Source of the DNA: Salinivibrio sp. ES.052
GTDB lineage: Bacteria; Pseudomonadota; Gammaproteobacteria; Enterobacterales; Vibrionaceae
DNA: 64,000 nucleotides
Direction of reading: 5' to 3'
Assembly (NCBI RefSeq): GCF_900141775.1
Contig: NZ_FSRI01000002.1
Location: 584,001 to 648,000 of the forward strand
The translations under genes were made by a program, and so were the position numbers. This document shows positions 46,836-57,511 of this stretch, in pieces (position 1 is the stretch's first letter; each line of letters opens with the position of its first letter). The notes beneath the pieces were generated by a model. That model saw only the letters and a program-made list of their open reading frames with translations, searched no databases and was not told the origin of the DNA.

Positions 46836-49406
46836 TCAGGCTTGGCGGATGCGGCGGCGTTGATTCCAGCCTAATAGTGCCAAGAGTAATAAGGTAGGTA
46901 CAAATACCCACTCTTTCCAGGGGCGGATGTTGTCCACGGTCACGGTTTTGATTTGCCAATCAAAATCGATTCCGGCTTTGTCGGCATCGCTACCAAATTG
47001 GATCATATCAACCAGTAACTGATTGTTTTCTTTGCGCAGCATGAGACCCGTGTCGCTTATACGTGCATCACCGTCTTCTAAGCTGTGATCAATGGGAAGT
47101 TCCACATGCTTAGAGACCTGTTCACCAAAGAAATTCTCACCTTCTACTTCTAACCGAAGTGGCTTCCCTTCTGGTAACTCTTCAGCCACGTTAGCTATTT
47201 CTGTCCCTGGATAACTGGTCGTGGGCGGGTAGATTTCGTCCCACCAAAACCCTGGCCGGAATAAGGAGAAGGTGATGACCAAGAGTAAAGCCGTTTCCCA
47301 CCATTTATTTTTAGTCAGCCACCAACCTTGAGTGGCAGCGGAGAACGCTAACATCGCAATGGTGGCAGAAAGCACGGTCAATATCAGGTGGAATGGCCCA
47401 TCAAGATCGAGCAACAACAACTGGGTGTTGAAGATAAACATGAAAGGTAAAATCGCGGTGCGGATATCATAGGTAAAACCTTGTACCCCGGTTCGGATAG
47501 GATCGGACTTCGCGATCGCTGCCGCGGCGAAAGCCGCCAGACCCACGGGCGGCGTATCATCAGCGAGGATACCAAAGTAGAACACAAATAAGTGAACAGC
47601 GATCAAGGGGATGATTAAACCTTGTTGAGCCCCCAAGGTGACGATCACGGGTGCCATCAAGGTTGAAACAACGATGTAGTTAGCCGTGGTTGGCAGGCCC
47701 ATACCAAGTAGCAGGCTAATGACTGCGGTAAACAGCAACATCAAGAAAATATTACCGCCAGAGATGAGCTCGACAAAATCGGTCATCACCAAGCCAATCC
47801 CCGTGAGGGTAACCGTGCCGACCACGATCCCTGCTGCTGCCGTCGCGACCCCTATCCCGATCATGTTGCGTGCGCCAGTAACAAAAGCCTCCAACAGATC
47901 AACGCCACCTTCTCGGATTTCCTCTTTAAAGTTGGTGCGTTGATTAAAGTAGGCGATCAGAGGACGTTGGGTCACGATGATAAAAATCATAAAGATGGTT
48001 GCCCAGAACGCCGATAAGCCGGGCGAAAAGCGCTCCACGGTGAGGCACCAAACTAACACCCCGATGGGCAGTAAATAATATAAACCAGAACGCACTGTTG
48101 GACCGGGTTCAGGGACTTCCGACAGATCGGTGGCGGCAGGATCTTCCGCGGCTTCGGATTTGTAGCGAGCAGAATAGCGGACCAGCAGAATATAGGTGAT
48201 CAGTGTCAACACGCCGATGACCACGGTTGCCATCGCACCAAACACATCCTTGGTCCAGCCGATACCATAGTAGACTGCGGCACTGAGCACTAACAATCCT
48301 ACGAACACCGTCATAAACGAGAATAACTTTTGTAAAACGGTACTGGTATGGCGGCGAGGTAAGCCTTCCATGCCTGCTTTGCAGGCTTCAAGATGCACGA
48401 TGTATATCAGAGCAATATAGGAAATCAGTGCTGGGAGCAGAGCCGCTTTAATCACCTCGACATAAGAAATGCCGACGTATTCGACCATTAAGAACGCGGC
48501 GGCCCCCATGATCGGTGGTGTAAGCTGGCCGTTTGTGGACGCGGCCACTTCAACGGCACCTGCTTTATGGCTAGGAAAGCCAACGCGCTTCATCAGTGGA
48601 ATGGTAAAAGTGCCTGTCGTTACCACGTTAGCAATTGACGATCCTGAGACCAAGCCTGATAGGCCAGAAGCCACAACAGCCGCTTTCGCCGGCCCACCTC
48701 GCATATGGCCTAGCAGCGAGAAGGCCACTTTAATGAAGTAACCGCCTGCGCCGGCACGATCGAGTAGCGCACCAAACAGAACAAACAAGAATACAAAGGA
48801 GGTAGATACCCCGAGTGCAACCCCAAAAACCCCCTCGGTAGTGAGCCATAGATGTGACATTGCCTTATTCAGACTCGCCCCTTTATGGGCAATCACGTCA
48901 GGCATGTAAGGGCCGGCAAAGGTATAGAGTAAAAACATGCCGGCAACCACCATTAGCGGTGGCCCCAATGCGCGACGAGTTGCCTCAAGCATCAGGATCA
49001 TGCCGATTGCGGCGACGGTAATATCAAACGAGGTATATGCGCCCGCACGATCGGCTAATTGATTATAAAATAGGAATAAATAACCGGCGGCTAAGCTTCC
49101 TACAAGGGCAAAGGCCCAGTCTATAAGCGGGACGCGGTCGCGAGGTGAGGTCTTATGTGCAGGGTAGGCGGTGTACGCCAAAAACATGGCAAAAGCCAAG
49201 TGTACGGAGCGTGCTTCGGTATTATTGAGTACGCCAAAATCGAGTGCAAACGGTAGTGGTGACGCATACCAAAGCTGAAAAAGGGACCAAAAAAGTGGTA
49301 CCAGCCAAAGAATACGTCCTGATAGTCCATCTGGCGAGCGCGCGCCTGTGTCTGCTTGCGCCACCATGTCTTGCACATCAGGAGACGGTTGATGTGTCTT
49401 CGTCAT
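46836..49406 (-). CDS. TRAP transporter permease, fused 4TM/12TM, with DUF3394 tail
   Basis: An 856-residue membrane protein joining the small (DctQ-like) and large (DctM-like) TRAP subunits, as in TIGR02123, with many membrane segments between about 25 and 690. Family motifs include LMLEATRRALGPPLMVVAG, ASGLSGLVSGSSIANVVTTG, EVAASTNGQLTPPIMGAAAF and LGMGLPTTANYIVVSTLMAPV. The C-terminus (about 690-830) fits the DUF3394 domain, with VEGENFFGEQVSKHVELP. Fused permeases of this type usually work with a TAXI-type binding protein, which is not adjacent here. The ATG at 49406 (MTKTHQPSPDV) has AAGGA eight bases before it; the frame's earlier start is rejected. Substrate unknown. Confidence 0.93.
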   Translation of the reverse strand: MTKTHQPSPDVQDMVAQADTGARSPDGLSGRILWLVPLFWSLFQLWYASPLPFALDFGVLNNTEARSVHLAFAMFLAYTAYPAHKTSPRDRVPLIDWAFALVGSLAAGYLFLFYNQLADRAGAYTSFDITVAAIGMILMLEATRRALGPPLMVVAGMFLLYTFAGPYMPDVIAHKGASLNKAMSHLWLTTEGVFGVALGVSTSFVFLFVLFGALLDRAGAGGYFIKVAFSLLGHMRGGPAKAAVVASGLSGLVSGSSIANVVTTGTFTIPLMKRVGFPSHKAGAVEVAASTNGQLTPPIMGAAAFLMVEYVGISYVEVIKAALLPALISYIALIYIVHLEACKAGMEGLPRRHTSTVLQKLFSFMTVFVGLLVLSAAVYYGIGWTKDVFGAMATVVIGVLTLITYILLVRYSARYKSEAAEDPAATDLSEVPEPGPTVRSGLYYLLPIGVLVWCLTVERFSPGLSAFWATIFMIFIIVTQRPLIAYFNQRTNFKEEIREGGVDLLEAFVTGARNMIGIGVATAAAGIVVGTVTLTGIGLVMTDFVELISGGNIFLMLLFTAVISLLLGMGLPTTANYIVVSTLMAPVIVTLGAQQGLIIPLIAVHLFVFYFGILADDTPPVGLAAFAAAAIAKSDPIRTGVQGFTYDIRTAILPFMFIFNTQLLLLDLDGPFHLILTVLSATIAMLAFSAATQGWWLTKNKWWETALLLVITFSLFRPGFWWDEIYPPTTSYPGTEIANVAEELPEGKPLRLEVEGENFFGEQVSKHVELPIDHSLEDGDARISDTGLMLRKENNQLLVDMIQFGSDADKAGIDFDWQIKTVTVDNIRPWKEWVFVPTLLLLALLGWNQRRRIRQA

Positions 49407-49664
49407 GCAGTGTGTCCTTATTATCATGTGCACCGCTGATGCGGCTGCAGTGTCCCGAGAAATGCATACCTGGGCTGCTTCATCATTGTTTTGATCAGCC
49501 CGTCTGCAGCCCACTGTTAAGCTCATAGTATAATGAACCCTCAACGAAAACGTGAACAGTGTGTTGGCAGCTAGTGGTCGATAGTAACAGAGCGGTATCG
49601 AAAAATTAAAAGGATGTTATCGCTTTTATATCAATAGAGGGGAATGAAAGGCGAGAGAAAGCAG

Positions 49665-49690
49665 TCAGGCAGCGGCATTACGCTGCCTGA
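49665..49690 (-). terminator. Probable terminator after argR
   Basis: TCAGGCAGCG and CGCTGCCTGA form a perfect 10-bp stem with a 6-base loop just after the argR stop. The following minus-strand sequence (CTGCTTTCTC) is only moderately T-rich. Confidence 0.55.
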
Positions 49691-49698
49691 TAGATGAA

Positions 49699-50169
49699 TC
49701 AATAATAATATTCGAACAAGTCACACACCGCTTCGAAAAGCGCTTCTGTCGTTGTGCCTCGAGTCGGGGTAATAAAAATGGTGTCGTCGCCGGCCACCGC
49801 GCCCAAAATCCCTTCGGCTTTACCGAGGGAGTCGAGGAGACGCGCAATCAGCTGGGCAGCCCCTGGACCCGTGTGAATCACCACAACGGCCTCGTTGTAG
49901 TCTATCTCCATCACCAGCTCGCGTAGCGCACTTCCTGTGGTCGGTACACCGAGTTCGATGGGTAAGCAGTAGACCATTTCCATTTTGGCGTTACGTGTCC
50001 GCACGGCGCCGAATTTGGTCAACATGCGCGACACTTTCGACTGATTGATGCCCTCAAATCCTTGAGCACGTAAGGCTTCGACAATCTCGCCCTGAGAACT
50101 GAATTTTTCTTCTTTGAGGATCGCTTTAAACGCTCGAACCAATTGGTCTTGTTTTTCTGAGTTACGCAT
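49699..50169 (-). CDS. argR: Arginine repressor
   Basis: Hexameric arginine-dependent regulator. The 156 residues equal E. coli ArgR. The N-terminal winged helix has [20 protein letters not shown] and [20 protein letters not shown]; the C-terminal oligomerisation/arginine domain has [20 protein letters not shown] and [18 protein letters not shown]. It is divergent from mdh, the usual arrangement. A near-match ARG box lies 37 bases upstream. Confidence 0.97.
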   Translation of the reverse strand: MRNSEKQDQLVRAFKAILKEEKFSSQGEIVEALRAQGFEGINQSKVSRMLTKFGAVRTRNAKMEMVYCLPIELGVPTTGSALRELVMEIDYNEAVVVIHTGPGAAQLIARLLDSLGKAEGILGAVAGDDTIFITPTRGTTTEALFEAVCDLFEYYY

Positions 50170-50474
50170 GACAGCTGACTCGCAATAACAAACGAGTAGC
50201 TATTTTGCATATACATGCATTCGGGAGCAATGACTGAGCGCGTAAAATGGCGACAATATCACTGTTGCTCGCCTTCACGTTAGTACTGAGGATCACCCAT
50301 TTATGTGGTGAGAGAAAAAATGAGAGCTTAGGCTGATCATCACCGCCTGACGCTTGAGTGGGGGTATGCCCGAGCATATGATAAAGCAACAGTTCGCACC
50401 ATTGATGGGCGATTTGTGCCCGAACAGAAGCCGGACCGGATCCGGACTATAAGAAATATCGAAAGGAGAACGAC
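50170..50474. other. Intergenic region between divergent argR and mdh
   Basis: It holds the ARG-like element at 50206-50219, a CCGGATCCGG palindrome at 50436-50445 and the mdh ribosome binding site (AGGAG). No ORF with a plausible start and no clear terminator is seen. Confidence 0.55.
50206..50219. promoter_or_regulatory. ARG-box-like element upstream of argR
   Basis: TGCATATACATGCA is nearly palindromic and differs from the ARG box (TGAAT-wwww-ATTCA) by one base in each half and one in the spacer. Autoregulation of argR by such boxes is known in enterobacteria. Confidence 0.35.
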
Positions 50475-51413
50475 ATGAAAGTTGCTGTGATTGGCGCCGC
50501 GGGAGGCATTGGTCAGGCCCTAGCCCTACTACTAAAAAATAACCTACCAGCCGGTTCCGACCTGGCGTTGTACGATATCGCTCCTGTCACACCAGGCGTT
50601 GCTGTCGACTTGAGCCACATTCCGACCCCGGTCACGATTAAAGGTTTCAGCGGTGAAGATCCGACTCCAGCGCTAGAAGGTGCGGATGTGGTATTAATCT
50701 CTGCGGGAGTAGCACGTAAGCCGGGTATGGATCGCTCTGATTTGTTTAACGTTAACGCCGGCATTGTGAAGTCACTGGCAGAAAAAATTGCCGATGTTTG
50801 CCCAAAAGCCTGTGTCGGCATCATTACCAACCCAGTGAATACAACCGTTGCCATTGCTGCTGACGTACTAAAAGCAAAAGGCGTGTATGACAAAAACAAA
50901 CTGTTTGGTATTACTACGCTGGATGTGATTCGCTCTGAAGCTTTCATCGGCGAACTGAAAGGAATGGATCCGCGTGATGTGTCGATCCCCGTGATTGGTG
51001 GCCACTCGGGCGTGACTATTCTGCCACTATTGTCGCAAGTAAAAGGGGTGACGTTTAGCCAAGAAGAGGTTGAAGCCTTGACGCCACGCATTCAAAACGC
51101 TGGCACCGAAGTGGTAGAAGCCAAAGCCGGTGGTGGTTCTGCGACCTTGTCCATGGGTCAGGCTGCATGCCGTTTTGGTCTATCGCTGGTCCGTGCCCTG
51201 CAAGGCGAGCAAAACGTGGTGGAATGCGCGTACGTTGAAGGCAGTGGCGAGCATGCCCGTTTCTTTGCTCAACCCGTACGTCTAGGCAAAGAGGGGGTCG
51301 ACGAGATCCTCAGCATCGGTGAGCTCAGTGCCTATGAGCAACAATCGATGGACAAGATGCTAGAAACGCTGCGTAAAGATATTAAAATGGGCGAAGAATT
51401 CGCTGAGAAGTAA
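50475..51413 (+). CDS. mdh: Malate dehydrogenase, NAD-dependent
   Basis: TCA-cycle oxidation of malate to oxaloacetate. The 312 residues equal the E. coli enzyme: [20 protein letters not shown] (NAD loop), [53 protein letters not shown], and the catalytic histidine in [17 protein letters not shown] lies just before the ATG. A bidirectional terminator separates it from ispB. Confidence 0.98.
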   Translation: MKVAVIGAAGGIGQALALLLKNNLPAGSDLALYDIAPVTPGVAVDLSHIPTPVTIKGFSGEDPTPALEGADVVLISAGVARKPGMDRSDLFNVNAGIVKSLAEKIADVCPKACVGIITNPVNTTVAIAADVLKAKGVYDKNKLFGITTLDVIRSEAFIGELKGMDPRDVSIPVIGGHSGVTILPLLSQVKGVTFSQEEVEALTPRIQNAGTEVVEAKAGGGSATLSMGQAACRFGLSLVRALQGEQNVVECAYVEGSGEHARFFAQPVRLGKEGVDEILSIGELSAYEQQSMDKMLETLRKDIKMGEEFAEK

Positions 51414-51435
51414 GCGAAGCGATAATCGTAGAAAA

Positions 51436-51464
51436 AAGCGGCGCTCGAGAGGCGCCGCTTTTTA
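51436..51464. terminator. Bidirectional terminator between mdh and ispB
   Basis: AAGCGGCGC and GCGCCGCTT form a perfect 9-bp stem flanked by an A run before and TTTTTA-like sequence after. Confidence 0.88.
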
Positions 51465-51481
51465 TAGGGGGAAGGTGACGA

Positions 51482-52453
51482 TTAGGTGTTGCGGTCGACC
51501 GCCAATTTGGCGAGCGTCACCAGCGCTTGTTTATACGGTGATGGAGACAGTGAATCCAGTGCTCGGATCGCTTTTTCTGACTCCTGCTCAGCGCGTTTGC
51601 GGGTGTAGGCTAGCGAACCACAGGTACCCATGCAGGTCAAAATTGCGTCTAACTTGTCACGCCCATTGCCTTTTTCGATAGCCTCGCGAATCATGGCGGA
51701 TTCGGCCTCAGTCCCATGCTGCATTGCGTGCAACAACGGCAGAGTCGGCTTGCCTTCGGCTAAATCATCCCCTGTTTGTTTGCCCATCTCATCGTCAGCA
51801 CTCGTATAATCCATCACATCATCAATTAACTGGAATGCTGTGCCGAGATAGCGGCCATAGTCTTGCAAGGCTTTTTCTGTTTCAGGATCAGCCTCGTTCA
51901 ATATCGCACCTATCTGGGTGGCAGATTCAAACAAACGGGCTGTTTTAGAGTAAATTACCTGCATATAACTGCTTTCACTGGTGTCTGGATCGTTACAGTT
52001 CATCAATTGCAGCACTTCCCCCTCAGCGATCACATTGGTGGCTTCACTCATTAAGTCGAGAATTCTTAGAGAGCGTAAGCTGGTCATCATCTGAAAGGAG
52101 CGAGTGTAAATATAATCTCCGACCAAGACGCTTGCGGCATTCCCAAACAAGGCGTTGGCGGTAGCATTACCGCGACGCAAGTCCGACTCATCGACAACAT
52201 CATCATGCAGCAAAGTGGCCGTGTGGATAAACTCAATAAAAGCGGCGGCAGTGGTATGCTTATCACCTTGATAGCCGAGCGCTCGAGCCGATAATATGGC
52301 CAACATGGGGCGTAGGCGTTTACCACCGCTGTTGACGATGTAAAAGCCAAGTTGATTAATCAGCGCGACGTCAGAATTGAGTTGTGCGAGTATATTTTGA
52401 TCGACCTGCGCCATGTCATCGCTGATCAAGGCTTGGATTGATTTGAAATCCAT
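51482..52453 (-). CDS. ispB: Octaprenyl diphosphate synthase
   Basis: Builds the ubiquinone side chain from farnesyl diphosphate and IPP. The 323 residues equal E. coli IspB. The first Asp-rich motif is LLHDDVVDESDLRRG (about 82-96), the second LIDDVMDYTSADDEMGKQ (about 208-225); GGKRLRPMLAILSA and GDDLAEGKPTLPLL are also conserved. Chain length is inferred from similarity to IspB. It is divergent from rplU-rpmA, as in E. coli. Confidence 0.96.
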   Translation of the reverse strand: MDFKSIQALISDDMAQVDQNILAQLNSDVALINQLGFYIVNSGGKRLRPMLAILSARALGYQGDKHTTAAAFIEFIHTATLLHDDVVDESDLRRGNATANALFGNAASVLVGDYIYTRSFQMMTSLRSLRILDLMSEATNVIAEGEVLQLMNCNDPDTSESSYMQVIYSKTARLFESATQIGAILNEADPETEKALQDYGRYLGTAFQLIDDVMDYTSADDEMGKQTGDDLAEGKPTLPLLHAMQHGTEAESAMIREAIEKGNGRDKLDAILTCMGTCGSLAYTRKRAEQESEKAIRALDSLSPSPYKQALVTLAKLAVDRNT

Positions 52454-52819
52454 GAATATATCCGGGCGTTGTCCTAGTTACTTGCCTGCCGAGCTAACGA
52501 TATCACGCACCATTTACAAAAAGTAAAGGGTGAGGCACGCATCGCTAATGCGTTCAGACGGTAGAAGTTCTTCGTCAATATCGGCACCAGAGCGGGTATT
52601 TAGGCTTGCATGGTACACCAGATAACGTGTGACGAGATAGCTCTCTCATGGGGAAAATGTTTGGGAGTTAATGCTGAGCACCTTTTCACCAATTTTCTTG
52701 CGTTACCCTCTTGCCTCAAAGTAATTTCTACCGTAGAATTCGCGCCCTATTGATGAATTATATGCGCACCCCTTGTTGCTCATTAATGCAGCAGGCCGTG
52801 CGGAAATGCGGAGTAAACC
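52454..52819. other. Intergenic region between divergent ispB and rplU
   Basis: It contains the rplU promoter at 52711-52739 and a leader of about 70 bases before rplU. No ORF with a plausible start and no strong hairpin are seen in the rest. Confidence 0.6.
52711..52739 (+). promoter_or_regulatory. Sigma-70 promoter of rplU-rpmA
   Basis: TTGCCT (52711-52716) and TAGAAT (52734-52739) are exactly 17 bases apart. Transcription would start about 75 bases before rplU. Confidence 0.75.
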
Positions 52820-53131
52820 ATGTACGCAGTTTTCCAAAGTGGTGGTAAGCAACACCGAGTAAGCGAAGGCCAGACTATTCGCTTGGAAAAGCTAGACGTT
52901 GAAACTGGCGCAAGTGTAGAACTTGACGAAGTATTGCTAGTGGCAAACGGCGAAGACGTTAAAGTTGGCGCGCCTTTTGTTAGCGGTGCAAAAGTAACGG
53001 CTGAGGTTGTTACCCACGGTCGCGGCGATAAAGTGAATATCGTTAAGTTCCGTCGTCGTAAACATTCTCGCAAGCACATGGGCCACCGTCAGTGGTTCAC
53101 TGAAGTCAAAATCACTGGCATCAGCGCTTAA
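52820..53131 (+). CDS. rplU: 50S ribosomal protein L21
   Basis: The 103 residues equal E. coli L21: [20 protein letters not shown] at the start and [20 protein letters not shown] near the end. First gene of the conserved rplU-rpmA pair, with obgE downstream as in E. coli. Codon use is strongly biased to common codons (GGT, CGT, AAC), as expected of a highly expressed gene. Confidence 0.99.
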   Translation: MYAVFQSGGKQHRVSEGQTIRLEKLDVETGASVELDEVLLVANGEDVKVGAPFVSGAKVTAEVVTHGRGDKVNIVKFRRRKHSRKHMGHRQWFTEVKITGISA

Positions 53132-53149
53132 AAGTAGGAGAGAGAAGAG

Positions 53150-53407
53150 ATGGCACACAAAAAAGCTGGCGGTTCTACTAAAAATGGCCGCGATTCAGAA
53201 AGTAAACGCCTAGGTGTTAAGCGCTTCGGTGGTGAGTCTGTACTAGCAGGTAACATCATCGTTCGTCAACGTGGCACAAAGTTCCACGCAGGTAGCAACG
53301 TCGGTTGCGGTAAAGACCACACTCTATTCGCTCTGTCTGATGGCAAAGTGAAATTTGAGACCAAAGGTCGTCATAACCGTAAATTCGTGACTATCGAAGC
53401 TGAATAA
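53150..53407 (+). CDS. rpmA: 50S ribosomal protein L27
   Basis: The 85 residues equal E. coli L27: [20 protein letters not shown], the unprocessed gammaproteobacterial N-terminus that reaches the peptidyl transferase centre, and [31 protein letters not shown] precedes the ATG. It lies 18 bases after rplU and is followed by a terminator. Confidence 0.99.
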   Translation: MAHKKAGGSTKNGRDSESKRLGVKRFGGESVLAGNIIVRQRGTKFHAGSNVGCGKDHTLFALSDGKVKFETKGRHNRKFVTIEAE

Positions 53408-53432
53408 GCTTCAGCGCCAAGCGAATTTTTGA

Positions 53433-53460
53433 AGCCCTGCCTTTTGGCGGGGCTTTTTAT
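53433..53460 (+). terminator. Rho-independent terminator after rplU-rpmA
   Basis: AGCCCTGCC and GGCGGGGCT form a 9-bp stem with one G-U pair and a TTTT loop, followed by TTTTAT. Confidence 0.87.
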
Positions 53461-53583
53461 TGTGTCTGGTGATCTAAGCCACCGCCTCGCCACGGTATGC
53501 AGAAAATCGGCTAAAGCTGAAAAATGATCCTAAGATCGATAAGATCGCCATTCACTAATCTGGGATAAGGCCAGTTGCGATAA

Positions 53584-54780
<1,197 letters not shown>

Positions 54781-54790
54781 TGCTCTAAAC

Positions 54791-54820
54791 GCCGCTGCCA
54801 GTTGCAGCGGCTTTTTTTTT
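54791..54820 (+). terminator. Rho-independent terminator after obgE
   Basis: GCCGCTGC and GCAGCGGC form a perfect 8-bp stem with a 5-base loop and a run of nine T. Confidence 0.93.
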
Positions 54821-54929
54821 GCCCTGAGTTTGCTTATAAACTGATGGGAATTTTATTTGCATCAAAGAGCAGGGTTAGTGAATCGTCAATACTGCAACGT
54901 GTCGCGCGTTTATTAAGAGGGATTTTGAG

Positions 54930-55709
54930 GTGACAAAGCGGTTAACCGAGCCAGAACAACGAGCCATCTCTCGTTTGGTGATTGAAGTCGGCCAGCGGCT
55001 CTTGCAGCATGGTGCTGAGAGCAAATTGGTCAGTGATGTTAGCATTCGGTTGGGGCAAGCTTTGGGGTTAGATAGCGTCGAACTGGCCTTGTCTGCGAGC
55101 TCACTTGTTGTCACGACCCTGAGCCAAGGCCATTGTATTACCACGGCAAGACGCTGCCCTGATCGCGGTATTAATATGAAGGTGGTGACGGATATACAGC
55201 GTACGGTAATTTTGGCGGAAAAAGGTATTCTAGACGCCTCAGCAGTACGCAAACGCTTGAGTCGCATCAAACCATTTCGATATCCACCTTGGTTGGTAGT
55301 GGGAATGATTGGCTTGTCATGTGCCGCCTTTAGCCGTTTAGCGGGAGGCGATGCGGTGGTGTTTGCTTTGACCTTTGTGGCGTCAGCAACCGGAATGCGG
55401 GTTCGGCAACTGATTGCCCATCGCCACTTTAACCCTTTTTTGACTTTTGCTGTAACGGCGATGGTCACCACTTTGATATCCAGTGTCGGGACCATCATGA
55501 ATTGGGGAAATGAGCCCTTTCTGATCATGGCATCGTCCGTTCTGATGTTGGTCCCCGGGTATCCGTTTATCAATGCAGTGTCGGATATGGTGAAAGGTTT
55601 TGTGGACATGGGAATAGCGCGTTGGACCATGGCGTCGTTATTAACGTTTGCGACCGCTCTTGGGATTGTTGGGGCGATGAACCTCGTTGGCGCATGGGGG
55701 TGGTTATGA
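54930..55709 (+). CDS. yjjP: YjjP, ThrE-family membrane protein, larger half
   Basis: A 259-residue protein resembling the N-terminal portion of ThrE-type exporters (DUF1212). A cytoplasmic region (about 1-110) has LVIEVGQRLLQHGAESKLVS and VELALSASSLVVTT, followed by about five membrane segments (about 113-259). In E. coli YjjP and YjjB together export succinate. The start is a GTG at 54930 with AAGAGGG upstream. It overlaps yjjB by four bases (ATGA), consistent with a two-part transporter. Confidence 0.9.
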   Translation: MTKRLTEPEQRAISRLVIEVGQRLLQHGAESKLVSDVSIRLGQALGLDSVELALSASSLVVTTLSQGHCITTARRCPDRGINMKVVTDIQRTVILAEKGILDASAVRKRLSRIKPFRYPPWLVVGMIGLSCAAFSRLAGGDAVVFALTFVASATGMRVRQLIAHRHFNPFLTFAVTAMVTTLISSVGTIMNWGNEPFLIMASSVLMLVPGYPFINAVSDMVKGFVDMGIARWTMASLLTFATALGIVGAMNLVGAWGWL

Positions 55710-56170
55710 GCTTACTACTCGCGTTACTGGAAGATATGTTTTTTGCCATGATCCCTGCGGTTGGGTTTGCGTTAGTTTTTAATGTGCCGGCTAAAGCACT
55801 TAAATATTGTGCCTATGGCGGTGCCGTCGGACATGGTTTGCGCTTTCTTTTAATGGAGTCAGGGGTGGCGATTGAATGGGCGACATTGGCCGGAGCTACC
55901 ACGATCGGTTTTTTAGGCGTTTACTGGTCACAGCGTTTTTTGGCTCACCCTAAGGTGTTTACGGTGGCAGCGATCATTCCCATGATCCCAGGCGTCTACG
56001 CGTTTAAAGCGATGATTGCGTTGGTGACCATCAACAATCAAGGCTACAGTCCCGCGTTATGGGCTAGCTTAATTGAGAACCTGATCAGTGCCGGTTTTAT
56101 TCTTTCCGCGCTGGCAATTGGTCTTGCGATGCCGGGGCTATTGTTTTATCGTCGCCGACCAGTGATCTAA
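55706..56170 (+). CDS. yjjB: YjjB, ThrE-family membrane protein, smaller half
   Basis: A 154-residue membrane protein (DUF3815/ThrE_2) with about four to five segments, beginning MSLLLALLEDMFFAMIPAVG and containing LKYCAYGGAVGHGLRFLLME and IPMIPGVYAFKAMIAL. It is the partner of YjjP in a split ThrE-type exporter; the substrate is inferred from E. coli (succinate). The ATG at 55706 overlaps the yjjP stop codon; the frame's longer N-terminus is rejected. folA follows after 18 bases. Confidence 0.9.
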   Translation: MSLLLALLEDMFFAMIPAVGFALVFNVPAKALKYCAYGGAVGHGLRFLLMESGVAIEWATLAGATTIGFLGVYWSQRFLAHPKVFTVAAIIPMIPGVYAFKAMIALVTINNQGYSPALWASLIENLISAGFILSALAIGLAMPGLLFYRRRPVI

Positions 56171-56188
56171 TCGAAGAAGGCGATCGCA

Positions 56189-56671
56189 ATGCGAGTTAGC
56201 TTAGTAGCCGCAATGGCAAACGACCGAGTGATCGGAAAAGACAACCAGATGCCTTGGTACTTACCGGCTGATTTAGCGTGGTTTAAGCGCACAACACTGG
56301 GCCATCCTGTGGTGATGGGACGTAAAACCTTTGAGTCGATTGGGCGTCCGCTGCCTAAGCGTCTCAATGTGGTGATCAGTGGTGATTCGGATTTTTCGCC
56401 AGAGGGTGTCACTGTGGTGCGCTCTCCCGAGCAAGCGCTTGAGGTTGTTGCTGGCAATGAAGAAGTGATGGTGATTGGTGGTGGCACTATCTATCAGGCG
56501 TTTCTGCCTCGTGCCGACCGCTTGTATCTCACCTTTATTGATTTGGACGTCGATGGCGACACCCGCTTTCCGCTATGGGGAGAGGGATGGGTAAAAACAG
56601 AGGTCGGCACGCACCCAGTGGATGAAAAAAATGCCCACCCCGTCACCTTTACGGTCTGGGATCGCGCTTAA
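56189..56671 (+). CDS. folA: Dihydrofolate reductase
   Basis: Reduces dihydrofolate to tetrahydrofolate with NADPH. The 160 residues match chromosomal DHFR (E. coli 159): SLVAAMANDRVIGKDNQMPW, the catalytic acidic residue in LPADLAWFKRTTLG, VVMGRKTFESIGRPLPKRLN and VMVIGGGTIYQAFLP. It is chromosomal in context, not a resistance-type dfr. Convergent with apaH with seven bases between. Confidence 0.97.
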   Translation: MRVSLVAAMANDRVIGKDNQMPWYLPADLAWFKRTTLGHPVVMGRKTFESIGRPLPKRLNVVISGDSDFSPEGVTVVRSPEQALEVVAGNEEVMVIGGGTIYQAFLPRADRLYLTFIDLDVDGDTRFPLWGEGWVKTEVGTHPVDEKNAHPVTFTVWDRA

Positions 56672-56678
56672 CCTTTTT

Positions 56679-57494
56679 CTACTGGGCTGGGAGGGTAAAG
56701 CAGGCTTTGTCTTCCCAACGAAGCAGTGTGAGCTTACCTCCCCAAACACAGCCAGTATCTAACCCATAGAGTTTGGGCTGCAGGGTGCCATTCAGTGCGG
56801 CCCAGTGGCCAAAGACCACCGCTTGTTCAAGTGGTTGGCGTTCAGGTACGTCAAACCAGGGCAATAAGCCACTGTCTGATGCTTGAGCAGGGGGTAATTT
56901 GCACTGCATATCCAGACGTCCATCAGGGTAGCAAAAGCGCATCCGCGTGAAGCTATTAATGATATAACGATAACGTGCGAGTCCAGTCAGCACCGGATCC
57001 CACTGTTCTGGGCTGTCGGCATACATGTTTTCCAGTAGCCAATACTGATCATCACTGCACAGTATCGCTTCTACCTCGCGCGCACAGGCCACCGCCGTGT
57101 CTTTATCCCATTGCGGGCTAACTCCAGCATGGGTTAGCAAAAAGCCACCGTCAGGCGCGGAGACGTCTATTAGAAGCGGCTGTTGTGCCAGCCAGTCAAG
57201 CAGTTGCTCCCGATCAGGCGCATCAAGGATCGGCTGGGTATTGTCTTTTACTTTGACAGGCTTAATACCATTTGCCACTGCAAGCAAATGTAAGTCATGA
57301 TTACCCAACACGAGATTAGCCGCGTCCCCTAGCTGATAAAAGTAACGTAATACGCTAAGTGAATCTGGCCCTCGCGCGACCAAATCCCCGACTGAGTACA
57401 AAGTGTCTTTATCTGGGGAAAAACCGACCTTGGTAAGAAGCGCACGCAATGTACGCTCACAGCCATGGATATCTCCGACAAGATAGGTCGCCAT
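56679..57494 (-). CDS. apaH: Diadenosine tetraphosphatase ApaH
   Basis: Symmetrical cleavage of Ap4A to two ADP and removal of Np4 caps from RNA. The 271 residues show the metallophosphoesterase motifs GDIHG, GDLVARGPDS, LGNHDLHLL and LTHAGVSPQWD. It is the last gene of lptD-surA-pdxA-rsmA-apaG-apaH, 17 bases after apaG. Confidence 0.97.
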   Translation of the reverse strand: MATYLVGDIHGCERTLRALLTKVGFSPDKDTLYSVGDLVARGPDSLSVLRYFYQLGDAANLVLGNHDLHLLAVANGIKPVKVKDNTQPILDAPDREQLLDWLAQQPLLIDVSAPDGGFLLTHAGVSPQWDKDTAVACAREVEAILCSDDQYWLLENMYADSPEQWDPVLTGLARYRYIINSFTRMRFCYPDGRLDMQCKLPPAQASDSGLLPWFDVPERQPLEQAVVFGHWAALNGTLQPKLYGLDTGCVWGGKLTLLRWEDKACFTLPAQ

Positions 57495-57511
57495 ATGCCT
57501 CCTTGATGGGA

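Noticed and set aside
46836-49544. The extra 46 residues at the start of the TRAP permease frame
   Set aside because: They contain no family sequence or membrane segment, and AAGGA eight bases before the ATG at 49406 marks the start.
52740-52819. An L21-type autoregulatory leader before rplU
   Set aside because: No conserved hairpin or known leader motif could be made out; it is a short, weakly structured leader.
56189-56671. folA as a mobile trimethoprim-resistance dfr cassette
   Set aside because: It is in a conserved chromosomal context beside yjjB and apaH, has typical chromosomal sequence, and no attC or integrase is near.
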